A DNA stretch of 64,000 bases from Aureispira sp. CCB-QB1 (GTDB lineage: Bacteria > Bacteroidota > Bacteroidia > Chitinophagales > Saprospiraceae), in the NCBI RefSeq assembly GCF_000724545.1, contig NZ_JHBV01000030.1:186001-250000 (forward strand), written 5' to 3'. Below are positions 54,591 through 63,148 of the stretch, in pieces; the stretch's first letter is position 1; each line of letters opens with the position of its first letter. Made by a program: the position numbers and the translations under genes. The notes beneath the pieces are model-generated. The model had not been told where the DNA came from and ran no database searches. It worked only from the letters and a program-made list of their open reading frames with translations.

Positions 54591-55583
54591 ATGCGTATAA
54601 TTCAATCTTTACAATTGCTAGCATGTTTTACATGTATTTTACTTTCCTCTCAATTATCTGCTCAAAATGGATGGACAACCTGTGGTGCAACGGCTGGAAC
54701 ATTAAGTGGAAGCACTTCTAGTGTTTTTGAAATGGATACAACTCCTGCCGCTGTCTTTGTCAACACTCCAGGACCTATTTCTACTGTTCCTACAACAGAA
54801 TTTGTTGTTATTTTGCAAGACAGTATGGCTAGCGATACACTTGGCAATGCCATTATAGCAACCAGTATTGATGGGCGTGTTTCTCCTGCTAGTTTAGGCT
54901 TAAGTGCTGGAGATACTTTTTATATTGCTTCTTTTTCTTATGATATTCAACAAATAAAACTAGCCGTAGAGGGCATCCTAAAAAATTCTGTTCCATTTTT
55001 AGGTACTTGTTGTTCTATATTGGATTCGCAAGCACCATTTCCAGGGATCTGTGATTCTCTAAATGCAGCAGGCATTAACGATAGTAGCGATGTTAATAAT
55101 ATCAATGATTTATTGGTTTTCTTATCTGCTTTTAATGGTGGAGGCTCTGTATCTTTGCGTGGACTAAATGCTGTTTTGGTGGGAATTAATGCTCAAATTG
55201 GTACGTTGTCTAACATTGGTTGTACCAATGGGGTTAGTGAAATTTGCTATGCTGCCGATTCCTCAGAAACTAGCCACGAGCGTTATGCTGTCACAACTGC
55301 GACAAGTTTATTTGAATTAGAAGATGCTTCATCTCTTCAAGTTGCTGTTCAACCAAACCCATTTGTAGATTATATTTCTACAGGAATATTGGCAGAACAA
55401 AGTGGTTCTCATACAATCCGTGTTTTGGATGCTACAGGTAGAACAGTATATCAAACCATTAAAGAACTAAACAGTGGTGCCCAAACAATTGGTCTCAACT
55501 TAGGTAATTTACCTGCAGGTTTATATTACTTACAAGTAATGGATCACAAAAATGTCGCTACACAAAAAATTATAAAAAGATAA
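54591..55583 (+). CDS. secreted protein with type A T9SS sorting domain
   Basis: A 330-residue protein with a signal peptide ending LLSSQLSAQ. The body, residues about 27-235, is low in charge and cysteine-containing (TCGATAG; GTCCSILDS; IGCTNGVSEICY), with no family I recognise. The C-terminal 80 residues are a T9SS type A domain: VQPNPFVDYISTG, HTIRVLDATGRTVYQ and LPAGLYYLQVMDHKN. It should be exported through the outer membrane and attached to the surface or released. It is monocistronic, between two terminators. Confidence 0.85.
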   Translation: MRIIQSLQLLACFTCILLSSQLSAQNGWTTCGATAGTLSGSTSSVFEMDTTPAAVFVNTPGPISTVPTTEFVVILQDSMASDTLGNAIIATSIDGRVSPASLGLSAGDTFYIASFSYDIQQIKLAVEGILKNSVPFLGTCCSILDSQAPFPGICDSLNAAGINDSSDVNNINDLLVFLSAFNGGGSVSLRGLNAVLVGINAQIGTLSNIGCTNGVSEICYAADSSETSHERYAVTTATSLFELEDASSLQVAVQPNPFVDYISTGILAEQSGSHTIRVLDATGRTVYQTIKELNSGAQTIGLNLGNLPAGLYYLQVMDHKNVATQKIIKR

Positions 55584-55673
55584 TTAAGTAAAAGTACCCA
55601 TCGTTTTCGATTATTTTATAGCACGATTAGGTATTTTATTGACAAGTTCCGTTATCAATCATTATAAATTTAG

Positions 55674-55708
55674 AGCTACCCCAACTTTGTTTGTGGGTAG
55701 CTTTTTTT
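55674..55708 (+). terminator. terminator of the T9SS cargo gene
   Basis: Stem AGCTACCC / GGGTAGCT with a 13-nt loop and a T-run of seven, 91 bp after the stop. Confidence 0.8.
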
Positions 55709-55914
55709 ATATCCATTAAAAGCTTTAACAAAATCACAACTAAACATTTCTATAAATAGTTGTATTATGTAGTTTAATAATTTTAACAGACCAATAAGTC
55801 AATAGATGATTCCTTTATTCACTTATTTATTGGCATATTAGCATATTAATATTGACAACATAACTAAAAGTAGGGCATACAAAATCCCCCTGCAATAGTA
55901 GAAAGATAGCATAA

Positions 55915-56844
55915 ATGAGTATTTTAAAAGAATTTGATGTTCGACAAACGGGCAATTTAGAATTATTAGCCAAGCAAGTCGTAGAAGGATTTATTATTGG
56001 GCTACACAAAAGTCCTTTTCATGGTTTTTCGGTAGAATTTGCTGAACATAGGATTTACAATCCAGGTGATTCTATCAAAAATATAGATTGGAAGGTTTTT
56101 GCTCGTACGGATCGTTTGTATACCAAACAATATGAAGAAGAAACCAATCTGCGCTGTCAAATTGTGATAGATACCTCTTCTTCCATGTATTTTCCCGAAG
56201 CTCCTAGCAAAAAAGGAACGCCTTATGTCAACAAATTAGCCTTTAGCACCTTAGCTGCTGCTACCTTGATGAATTTATTAAGAAAACAAAGGGATGCTTT
56301 TGGGCTAAGCACTTTTGCCGATGACTTGGAAAAACATACCAAAGCAAAATCAAGCACTCGCCATTATAATCTCATTATGGCACACTTGGATCAATTGCTA
56401 GACAATCCTACTCGCAATCATAGTACTTCTATTGCAAAATCCTTGCACAAAATTGCAGAAGCCACGCATAAACGTTCCTTAATCGTTATTTTCAGCGATA
56501 TGTTTGAGCAAACGGATGAAAGCGAACAACTTTTTGCGGCACTCCAACATCTAAAATACAACAAACATGAGGTCATTTTATTTCATGTTGTCGATAAACG
56601 CTATGAATTGGACTTTGAGTTTGAAAATCGCCCTTATGTATTTATTGATATTGAAACAGGTGAAAAAGTTCGTGTGCAATCCAACCAAGTCAAAGATTTT
56701 TATATTGATCAAGTCAAGAAATACAAACAAAAATTAAAAATAAAGTGTTTACAATATAAAATTGACTTTGTAGAAGCAGATGTAAACGAAGGATTCAAGC
56801 AGGTGTTAACTTCTTACTTGGTTAAACGCAATAAAATGATGTAA
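55915..56844 (+). CDS. DUF58 / von Willebrand A-like protein
   Basis: A 309-residue cytosolic DUF58 protein. The family hallmark is FHGFSVEFAEHRIYNPGDSI followed by IDWKVFARTDRLYTKQYEEE, and a vWA-like MIDAS motif DTSSSMYFP comes next. Such proteins usually pair with MoxR AAA+ ATPases and act in assembly of exported or metal proteins, but no MoxR gene is within the window. It is followed 24 bp later by a PaiB-like gene on the same strand. Confidence 0.93.
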   Translation: MSILKEFDVRQTGNLELLAKQVVEGFIIGLHKSPFHGFSVEFAEHRIYNPGDSIKNIDWKVFARTDRLYTKQYEEETNLRCQIVIDTSSSMYFPEAPSKKGTPYVNKLAFSTLAAATLMNLLRKQRDAFGLSTFADDLEKHTKAKSSTRHYNLIMAHLDQLLDNPTRNHSTSIAKSLHKIAEATHKRSLIVIFSDMFEQTDESEQLFAALQHLKYNKHEVILFHVVDKRYELDFEFENRPYVFIDIETGEKVRVQSNQVKDFYIDQVKKYKQKLKIKCLQYKIDFVEADVNEGFKQVLTSYLVKRNKMM

Positions 56845-56868
56845 ACGAATGATTTAGTCTTCAAAGAA

Positions 56869-57477
56869 ATGTATATACCACCCAAATTTAAACTCACTGA
56901 CGAATCTCAAATAAGAGCTTATATTTGTCAATATCCCTTTGCAACATTAATAACTGCTGTTGATAACTATCCCATTGCCACACACTTGCCGTTTATATTA
57001 GAACAAGAGGGAAGCGAATGGTATTTATTGAGCCATATGGCTAAAGCCAATCCACAATGGAGACAGCTAAAAAATACCTCCACACTTGTTGTTTTTCAAG
57101 AACCACATGCTTACATCTCTCCTACCTATTATGAAAAGGAAGAAAATGTACCGACATGGAATTATATTGCCGTTCATGTTTATGGAACCGTAGAAATGCT
57201 TCTAGAACCAGAACAGGCCATTGAGGTTTTGGAAAAATCTATTACTACCTTTGAAAAAGGCTTCCAAAAGCAATGGGAACATCTAGATAATGGTTACAAA
57301 AAACGCTTGCTCAACGGTATGGTTGCCTTTCGAATTAAAATAGAAACATTGGAAGGCAAAGAAAAACTAAGTCAGAACAAAACAGAAAAAGAACGACAAG
57401 CAATTGCTGAAGGTTTGCTAACTATTTCGGATAGTTCGGCACGGCAGTTGGGGGAAATAATGAAAAACAAATTATAA
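56869..57477 (+). CDS. PaiB-type FMN-binding protein
   Basis: A 202-residue protein of the FMN_bind_2/PaiB family, first described as a negative regulator of sporulation and protease genes in Bacillus. Motifs are YPIATHLPFILEQEG, LSHMAKANPQWRQL, PHAYISPTYYEKEENVPTWN (typical of PaiB) and YIAVHVYGTVE. It probably binds FMN; a DNA-binding role in Bacteroidota is not established. It ends on the base before the PorE-like gene, so the two are translationally coupled. Confidence 0.92.
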   Translation: MYIPPKFKLTDESQIRAYICQYPFATLITAVDNYPIATHLPFILEQEGSEWYLLSHMAKANPQWRQLKNTSTLVVFQEPHAYISPTYYEKEENVPTWNYIAVHVYGTVEMLLEPEQAIEVLEKSITTFEKGFQKQWEHLDNGYKKRLLNGMVAFRIKIETLEGKEKLSQNKTEKERQAIAEGLLTISDSSARQLGEIMKNKL

Positions 57478-59475
57478 ATGAAGGAATTCAAATTAGCTTT
57501 TATCACCATTGTTATCGTTAGTTTGACCGCTTGTACGTACACTGAACGTATTAAAGATGGCAAAACAGCTTTTGCTCGAAAACAATTTAACGTTGCTATT
57601 CCCATGCTCAAAGAGGAGTTCAAAAAAGCAAAAGATAGTCAAGTGAAAGGGGAAACAGCTTATATGCTTGGAGAATCGTACCGCCGTACCAACCAAACTC
57701 AAGCAGCTTCAGATTGGTACAAAAGAGCCCAAACACAACGTTATGGCAAAGACACCGACATCAAATATGCTCGTATGCTACAGCAATTGCAAGATTATGA
57801 TGAAGCTCGCCGTGCTTTTCAGAGTGCAGGACGTTATGCTGGCAATGTCCGACTGTATCAAGAAGAAATGATTGCTTGTCAAAAAGCAAAACAATGGCTC
57901 ACAGCAGCAGATAAGAATTTATACAAAATTGAGTCCCTTGGTACGAATACTTCTGCCACGGACTTTAGTCCTGTTCTATACAATGCAGATCAGCTCATCA
58001 TCACTTCTGATCGAGCAGAAAGTGAAGGAAAGGAGAACTATAAATGGACAGGAGAAAAGTTTTTTGATCTTTACCTTTTGAATATTAATGCTGAAACGGT
58101 CGAACGCTTTGAAGCTCCTTTTAATCAATCGTTTCATCAAGGGGCTCCGAGCTTTGGAGAAAATCAAAATAGTGTCTTCTTTACTCAATGCGGAAGTGAT
58201 GAAAAAATTGCGGTTGACTATTGTCAAATAATGTTTAGTAAAAAAGAAGGTGATGTTTGGTCCAAACCAGAAGCAATTGATTTGGGTGATAATGCTCAAA
58301 ATTATATCCATCCTATTTTGTCAGAAGATGGGAAATTACTCATTTTTGCCTGCAACAAGGAAGAAGGTTTTGGAGGATATGACTTATACTATTCTATCAA
58401 AATTGGAGCAGATAATGAAGCCAAATGGTCTGCTCCTGTCAATTTGGGCAATAAAATTAATACCGATGGGAACGAAGTATTTCCTTTCTTGGACAAAGAC
58501 ACGCTTTATTTTTCTTCGGATGGACACATTGGAATGGGGGGCTTAGATATCTTTAGGTCTGAAAAAAAGGCACACAAATGGCAGACTCCCCAAAACCTAA
58601 AAGCACCGATGAATTCAGGAGGCGATGACTTTGGTTTTATTATAGATCATTTGAATGCTCTGCCCAAAGGGATTCTTCAACAAGGGTACTTTTCCTCTAA
58701 TCGTCTAGGAGGTCAGGGCAGTGACGATATTTATAAGTTTCAACAACAAATTCCTCCCCCACCAGATACTACTATTGTTATAGATTCGCCTAAAATTATA
58801 TTGGCAATCAATTTAGAGGGTTTGGTAAAAGAAAAAGTATTCAACGAAGCTGGTAATCCTAATAGTGGTCTATCTGGCTATGAAAACCTTATGGGGGCTT
58901 CTGTGCAAATAAGCACTATAGATACGGCATTTACCCTTGGCTCTGATGTAGACGGAACATTTTTCGTTCAATTAGACACGGCAACAGATTATAATTTTAA
59001 AGCAACAAAACCAGGTTATTTTACACAAGTAGCCACAATCAGTACAAAAGGAATTGTACTAACAGAAGCTAATCCCGACACAACGTTGACGCTTGAAATT
59101 ATTATGGAAAAAATATATGCCAATCAAGAGATTGTGCTAGAGAACATCTATTATGACTTAGATAAATCATTCATTCGAGATGATGCCAAACCTGCTCTAA
59201 ATGAGCTGATCTCAATTTTAAAACGCAATCCGAATATTAATATCCAACTCTCTTCGCATACTGATTGTCAAGGCGCAACAGGTTATAATGAAAAATTATC
59301 ACAAAGAAGGGCCGATGCTGCCGTTCAATATCTTATTCAAAATGGAATCAATCCTGAACGCTTAACCTCTAAGGGGTATGGAGAAAGTTCACTCGCAGTG
59401 GACTGTAAATGCTCTGATTGTACCGAAGAAGAACATCAAAGAAATCGACGAACAACATTTCTTGTCTTAGAATAG
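57478..59475 (+). CDS. PorE-like OmpA/PD40/TPR lipoprotein
   Basis: A 665-residue predicted lipoprotein (SLTAC, Cys19). TPR-like helices cover about 25-140 (AFARKQFNVAIPMLKEEFKK; EARRAFQSAGRYAG). Five to six WD40-like PD40 repeats cover about 155-420 (ILSEDGKLLIFACNKEEGFG; DTLYFSSDGHIGMGG). A carboxypeptidase-regulatory-like domain covers about 445-545. A C-terminal OmpA domain ends it (IYYDLDKSFIRDDAKPALNE; SSHTDCQGATGYNEKLSQRR). This architecture matches PorE, a T9SS component that anchors the complex to peptidoglycan, although paralogues of this architecture are common in the phylum. It starts immediately after the PaiB-like stop. Confidence 0.86.
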   Translation: MKEFKLAFITIVIVSLTACTYTERIKDGKTAFARKQFNVAIPMLKEEFKKAKDSQVKGETAYMLGESYRRTNQTQAASDWYKRAQTQRYGKDTDIKYARMLQQLQDYDEARRAFQSAGRYAGNVRLYQEEMIACQKAKQWLTAADKNLYKIESLGTNTSATDFSPVLYNADQLIITSDRAESEGKENYKWTGEKFFDLYLLNINAETVERFEAPFNQSFHQGAPSFGENQNSVFFTQCGSDEKIAVDYCQIMFSKKEGDVWSKPEAIDLGDNAQNYIHPILSEDGKLLIFACNKEEGFGGYDLYYSIKIGADNEAKWSAPVNLGNKINTDGNEVFPFLDKDTLYFSSDGHIGMGGLDIFRSEKKAHKWQTPQNLKAPMNSGGDDFGFIIDHLNALPKGILQQGYFSSNRLGGQGSDDIYKFQQQIPPPPDTTIVIDSPKIILAINLEGLVKEKVFNEAGNPNSGLSGYENLMGASVQISTIDTAFTLGSDVDGTFFVQLDTATDYNFKATKPGYFTQVATISTKGIVLTEANPDTTLTLEIIMEKIYANQEIVLENIYYDLDKSFIRDDAKPALNELISILKRNPNINIQLSSHTDCQGATGYNEKLSQRRADAAVQYLIQNGINPERLTSKGYGESSLAVDCKCSDCTEEEHQRNRRTTFLVLE

Positions 59476-59574
59476 CATTGTTTCATGAAATAACATCACT
59501 TATTAAAATCATATAAACTTGATTATCAGGATAATAAATTTTCACTACTTAGTTTTTTTTAAAAATTGATAATC

Positions 59575-59623
59575 AACTGCGGAGCACTCACAAAGTACCA
59601 CGTAGTAGCAGCGCAGCTAACTA
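59575..59623. repeat. intergenic palindrome, copy B
   Basis: Contains CCACGTAGTAGCAGCGCAGC followed by TAACTA, matching copy A (19101-19149) at 23 of 25 bases in the right arm. The left part (CTGCG...CACTCAC) also aligns with small insertions. Confidence 0.65.
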
Positions 59624-59690
59624 TTAAAATAAAAAACAAGAGCTATATTGTCAGAAAAGACGATTCTTAATAATGTTTAATATACAAGGA

Positions 59691-59720
59691 CACTACAAAT
59701 CAGTTTGTAGTGTTTTTTTT
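59691..59720 (+). terminator. terminator downstream of the PorE-like gene
   Basis: A 9-bp perfect stem CACTACAAA / TTTGTAGTG with a 4-nt loop and eight T residues. Confidence 0.88.
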
Positions 59721-60088
59721 ATAATTCCATTTTGAGTAAAATTTATCACCTTCAATATTTCAAATATTAAAGATTAGTTTTTAGCTTTAGTAAGTTGTGA
59801 CACCGAACATAAACCATAAAGTTAAAATCACTCTTAATTATTATCTAAATTTTAGCTTTAAGTGAGGTTGTAAAACATTGTTTTTAGCTACCCTTTAGTA
59901 ACCTTTACCAAGTATTATAGGCTAAAAATGAGCAGTAATGTGTTAATGCTACACCACTTCTCATAACTTGTTATTGCTATTTATTGGGATCATCTAAAAA
60001 ACAGATACACAACGTTAAGAAACAAGCAAGCACCTTGCAATACATGACTTCGTAAGTGCTGTTAAAACGACCTACAAAAATACTATCA

Positions 60089-62008
60089 ATGGGAGAAGAA
60101 CGTGTCAAATTAGCCTCTTCGCAAGGCAAAGACGAAATGCGCAATTTTGTAAGACAATTACTCAATGATGTTGAAGCATTAGAATACATGCTAAAAAACG
60201 ACTGGTTTGAGGATGATGTAAAATGTATTGGCGCAGAACAAGAAATGTGTTTGATTAACAAACATTACAAGCCTGCTTATAAAGCGATGGATATCTTAAA
60301 AGATTTTCATCCAGAATGGTTGACTACCGAGTTGGCTAAATTTAATTTAGAGCTAAATTTAAGCCCTCAGGTATTTGAAGGAACCGCTTTGAGCAAAATG
60401 GAAACAGAGCTTAGGGATTATTTGAACCAAGTTGATAATGCTGCGTCCAAACACGATACTCGAATCTTGTTAACAGGTATCTTACCTTCGTTACGCAAAT
60501 TTGACCTGAGTATGGATCAACTGACTCCAAAGCCTCGCTATCACGCCTTGATGACGGCGCTTAAAATGCTTAGAGGGTCTGATTATGAACTTCGATTAGA
60601 TGGCATCGATGAGCTTAATTTACTGCATGATTCACCACTCCTAGAGGCTTGCAATACAAGTTTTCAGGTACATCTGCAAGTTGCTCCTAAGAACTTTGTC
60701 AAAATGTACAATATTGCACAAGCAATTACAGGACCTACACTAGCTATGTGTACCAATTCTCCTGTGTTATTTGGTAAACGTTTGTGGCACGAAACTAGAA
60801 TTGCTCTTTTTGCTCAATCTATTGACAATAGAAAATCTAAGGATCATCTTAGGCATAAAAGTGCCCGCGTTAATTTTGGCAATCAATGGTTGGACAAGTC
60901 TATTTTAGAAATTTACAAAGAAGATATTCTTCGCTATAGAATTTTGCTAGGAGCCGAAATTGAGCAAAATTCTTTAGAGGCCATTGAGGCTGGTAAAGCC
61001 CCCAAACTCCAAGCTTTGCAAGTCCACAATGGAACAGTGTATCGTTGGAATCGCCCCTGTTATGGAATTAGCCCTAATGGAAAGCCTCATTTACGCATTG
61101 AAAATAGAGTATTGGGCGCTGGTCCTACCGTTTTGGATGAAATGGCTAGTACTGCATTTTGGTTGGGTACAATGGAAGGAATGGCCGATCAATTCGATGA
61201 TATTCGAAAGTACATGAGTTTTGACGATGCTCGGGACAACTTCATGAAAGGCGCCCGTTCTGGTATGGATTGTAAATTTACTTGGATTAACAATCAAAAA
61301 ATATCTGCTCGTGATCTAACCAAAGAAATTTTACTTCCTATTGCTCGCCATGGATTAGAAAAACGAAATATTGATGGGGCTGATATAGATCGCTATTTGG
61401 GCATCATAGAAGAACGTGCCAAGCGCCATATGAATGGCTCTAGATGGATTTTGCAAGCCTATACTAAATTTCAAAAAGAAACACATATTGACGAAAGCTT
61501 AACTTCATTGACAGCAGCCATTTACAACAATCAAAAACAAAGTAAACCTGCACACGAATGGCCTTTGCCTGAACTAAATGAGTTCCACCATTACAACCCT
61601 TCACAATTGCTTGTTGAAGAGTTTATGACTACTGATATTTTTACCTTGCAAAAAGATGATTTGTTGGAATTTGCTTCTTCGCTAATGGATTGGGGCGATA
61701 TTTCGTCCATGCCTGTTGAAGACTCTAAAGGGCATTTAATTGGTTTGATTACATCTACTCAGATATTAAAATTCTTTGCTCAAAAAGGCAAAATTAACGC
61801 TGATACGACAGTAGGTGATATTATGGATCATAATCCTTACACAGTCACCCAACAAATGAAAATAGTAGATGTTATTAAATTGATGAAAGAACACAACCTA
61901 AAGGTACTCCCTGTTGTAAAAGGAGAAGAATTGATTGGTCTCATTTCAGAGCGCAACTTTGTTAATATGTCTAAACGCTTTATTCAAGGCATGAGTTCTA
62001 ACCTTTAA
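60089..62008 (+). CDS. glutamate-cysteine ligase-like (GCS2) protein fused to CBS domains
   Basis: A 639-residue cytosolic protein. Residues about 40-430 are a GCS2-type carboxylate-amine ligase domain: KCIGAEQEMCLINKHY, ELNLSPQVFEG, FQVHLQVAPKNF and HLRIENRVLGAGPT (arginine and acidic residues that bind ATP and metal). Residues about 510-635 are two CBS domains (LVEEFMTTDIFTLQKDDLLE; VGDIMDHNPYTVTQQMKIVD), which usually sense adenine nucleotides. I chose the ATG at 60089; a GTG at 60056 is in frame. No gshB-like or RimK-like partner is in the window, so the ligation product is unknown. Confidence 0.9.
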   Translation: MGEERVKLASSQGKDEMRNFVRQLLNDVEALEYMLKNDWFEDDVKCIGAEQEMCLINKHYKPAYKAMDILKDFHPEWLTTELAKFNLELNLSPQVFEGTALSKMETELRDYLNQVDNAASKHDTRILLTGILPSLRKFDLSMDQLTPKPRYHALMTALKMLRGSDYELRLDGIDELNLLHDSPLLEACNTSFQVHLQVAPKNFVKMYNIAQAITGPTLAMCTNSPVLFGKRLWHETRIALFAQSIDNRKSKDHLRHKSARVNFGNQWLDKSILEIYKEDILRYRILLGAEIEQNSLEAIEAGKAPKLQALQVHNGTVYRWNRPCYGISPNGKPHLRIENRVLGAGPTVLDEMASTAFWLGTMEGMADQFDDIRKYMSFDDARDNFMKGARSGMDCKFTWINNQKISARDLTKEILLPIARHGLEKRNIDGADIDRYLGIIEERAKRHMNGSRWILQAYTKFQKETHIDESLTSLTAAIYNNQKQSKPAHEWPLPELNEFHHYNPSQLLVEEFMTTDIFTLQKDDLLEFASSLMDWGDISSMPVEDSKGHLIGLITSTQILKFFAQKGKINADTTVGDIMDHNPYTVTQQMKIVDVIKLMKEHNLKVLPVVKGEELIGLISERNFVNMSKRFIQGMSSNL

Positions 62009-62029
62009 AAATAAAATCATATAAGAATG

Positions 62030-62089
62030 GAAGATTTGAAATGTTGCTATTAAGTTAGTTCCTTTTAACAACAACATTTTCAAATCTTC
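62030..62089. terminator. bidirectional terminator
   Basis: A long stem GAAGATTTGAAATGTTG / CAACATTTTCAAATCTTC (one bulge) with a 25-nt loop between convergent genes. Confidence 0.7.
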
Positions 62090-62107
62090 TTATATTTTAA
62101 CAAGGTT

Positions 62108-62707
62108 TTACTTCCCAAAGAATCCACCTAGCATATTTCCTAAATCATCAATTACACTTCCGTCTCCATCGCTATCCAACATAGACATAATGCCACTCAA
62201 TTGGCTGTTATTGGTTTGCGCTTGTTGATTTCCTAAAAACTGTGTAATACTCGAAGCATCAAAGCCTTGCTGCTGCTTTGCTTTTCCAAGTAAACTCATG
62301 ACCATTGGTGCAACAGTAGTCATCAACGATTGTGTTGCCTCAGGACTCATATTGTTCATTTGACTCAAGCCCTGCACCACCGAGGCTTGCTTGTTGCCTA
62401 ACATATGCTTTAAGATACCATTTCCATCTTCAGCTCTTGGCGCCACGTTCTGAGTAGGACCACTGCCTAAAAAGCTCATCAAATTATTCATCACGCTTCC
62501 ATCGTGGTCTTTTTCTAATGCCTTATTCAACGATTCTGCTCCTTGAGGAGTAGAGGCATTTTTAGTTACGGCTCCCATTAATGTTGTAAAAACATTTTGA
62601 GCAGCTTGAGAAGTTTGCTGTTCATTTCCCCCTAAGCCTACTTTTTGAGCCATTTGGCTAACAACAGCATTGGTCATTTGCTGCTTGAACATATTCATTA
62701 AATCCAT
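62108..62707 (-). CDS. DUF937 protein with EF-hand-like motif
   Basis: A 199-residue, Ala/Gln/Met-rich, leaderless protein of DUF937 (YidB-like). It begins MDLMNMFKQQMTNAVVSQMA and has repeated amphipathic helices. Two Asp-rich loops resemble EF-hands: EKDHDGSVMNNL near residue 66 and LDSDGDGSVIDDLGNML near the C terminus. The function of the family is unknown. It is monocistronic and convergent with the ligase-like gene. Confidence 0.9.
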   Translation of the reverse strand: MDLMNMFKQQMTNAVVSQMAQKVGLGGNEQQTSQAAQNVFTTLMGAVTKNASTPQGAESLNKALEKDHDGSVMNNLMSFLGSGPTQNVAPRAEDGNGILKHMLGNKQASVVQGLSQMNNMSPEATQSLMTTVAPMVMSLLGKAKQQQGFDASSITQFLGNQQAQTNNSQLSGIMSMLDSDGDGSVIDDLGNMLGGFFGK

Positions 62708-63148
62708 AATAGTTTATATCTTTTGGTTTAAAACTTAAGTTTTTAAAAATTATTTCTGCTACAAAAACGTTATTTCTCAGCAAGAAGCTTTAACTAATCT
62801 TGCCAAAAAAGAAAAATTCTTGCCAAAGTTGTTCTACTTACTTTTGTATTCCTTATAAAGTTAGCATATTTCTATCAGATCAGGGATTATCATGAATTAA
62901 TTTATATAAGTAATCGTTCATTAAAATTTATAGGCAAAATAGAATTCTTTTTGCACTGTTCTTCATCAAAAAATCTCGTTTTAGCCCGCTACCACGAAGT
63001 AGCACCGCAGGTAAAACTTCAATTCTTTTCTTTGAACAGCACTAAAAACAATTACATTTTTAACTATACTTTTTTCTGTCCACTTACTTAGCTAAAAATA
63101 GCCTTAACTTGCTAAAGTTATTACTCACAAACCACATAAAACCAGCTT
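62708..63148. other. intergenic, 441 bp
   Basis: Divergent upstream regions of the DUF937 and PqiA-like genes. It holds repeat copy 2 (62906-63090). No ORF is called in the remaining sequence. Confidence 0.45.
62906..63090 (-). repeat. 185-bp intergenic repeat, copy 2
   Basis: Reverse complement of 47376-47560 with one mismatch in 185 bp. It ends 58 bp before the ATG of the PqiA-like gene. The flanks beyond the ends are unrelated in the two copies, so the element borders are sharp. Confidence 0.85.

Larger units (their letters stand above)
59476..60088. other. intergenic, about 610 bp
   Basis: Contains the palindrome copy B, a terminator at 59691-59720 and an AT-rich upstream region of the ligase-like gene. 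No ORF is called. Confidence 0.45.
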
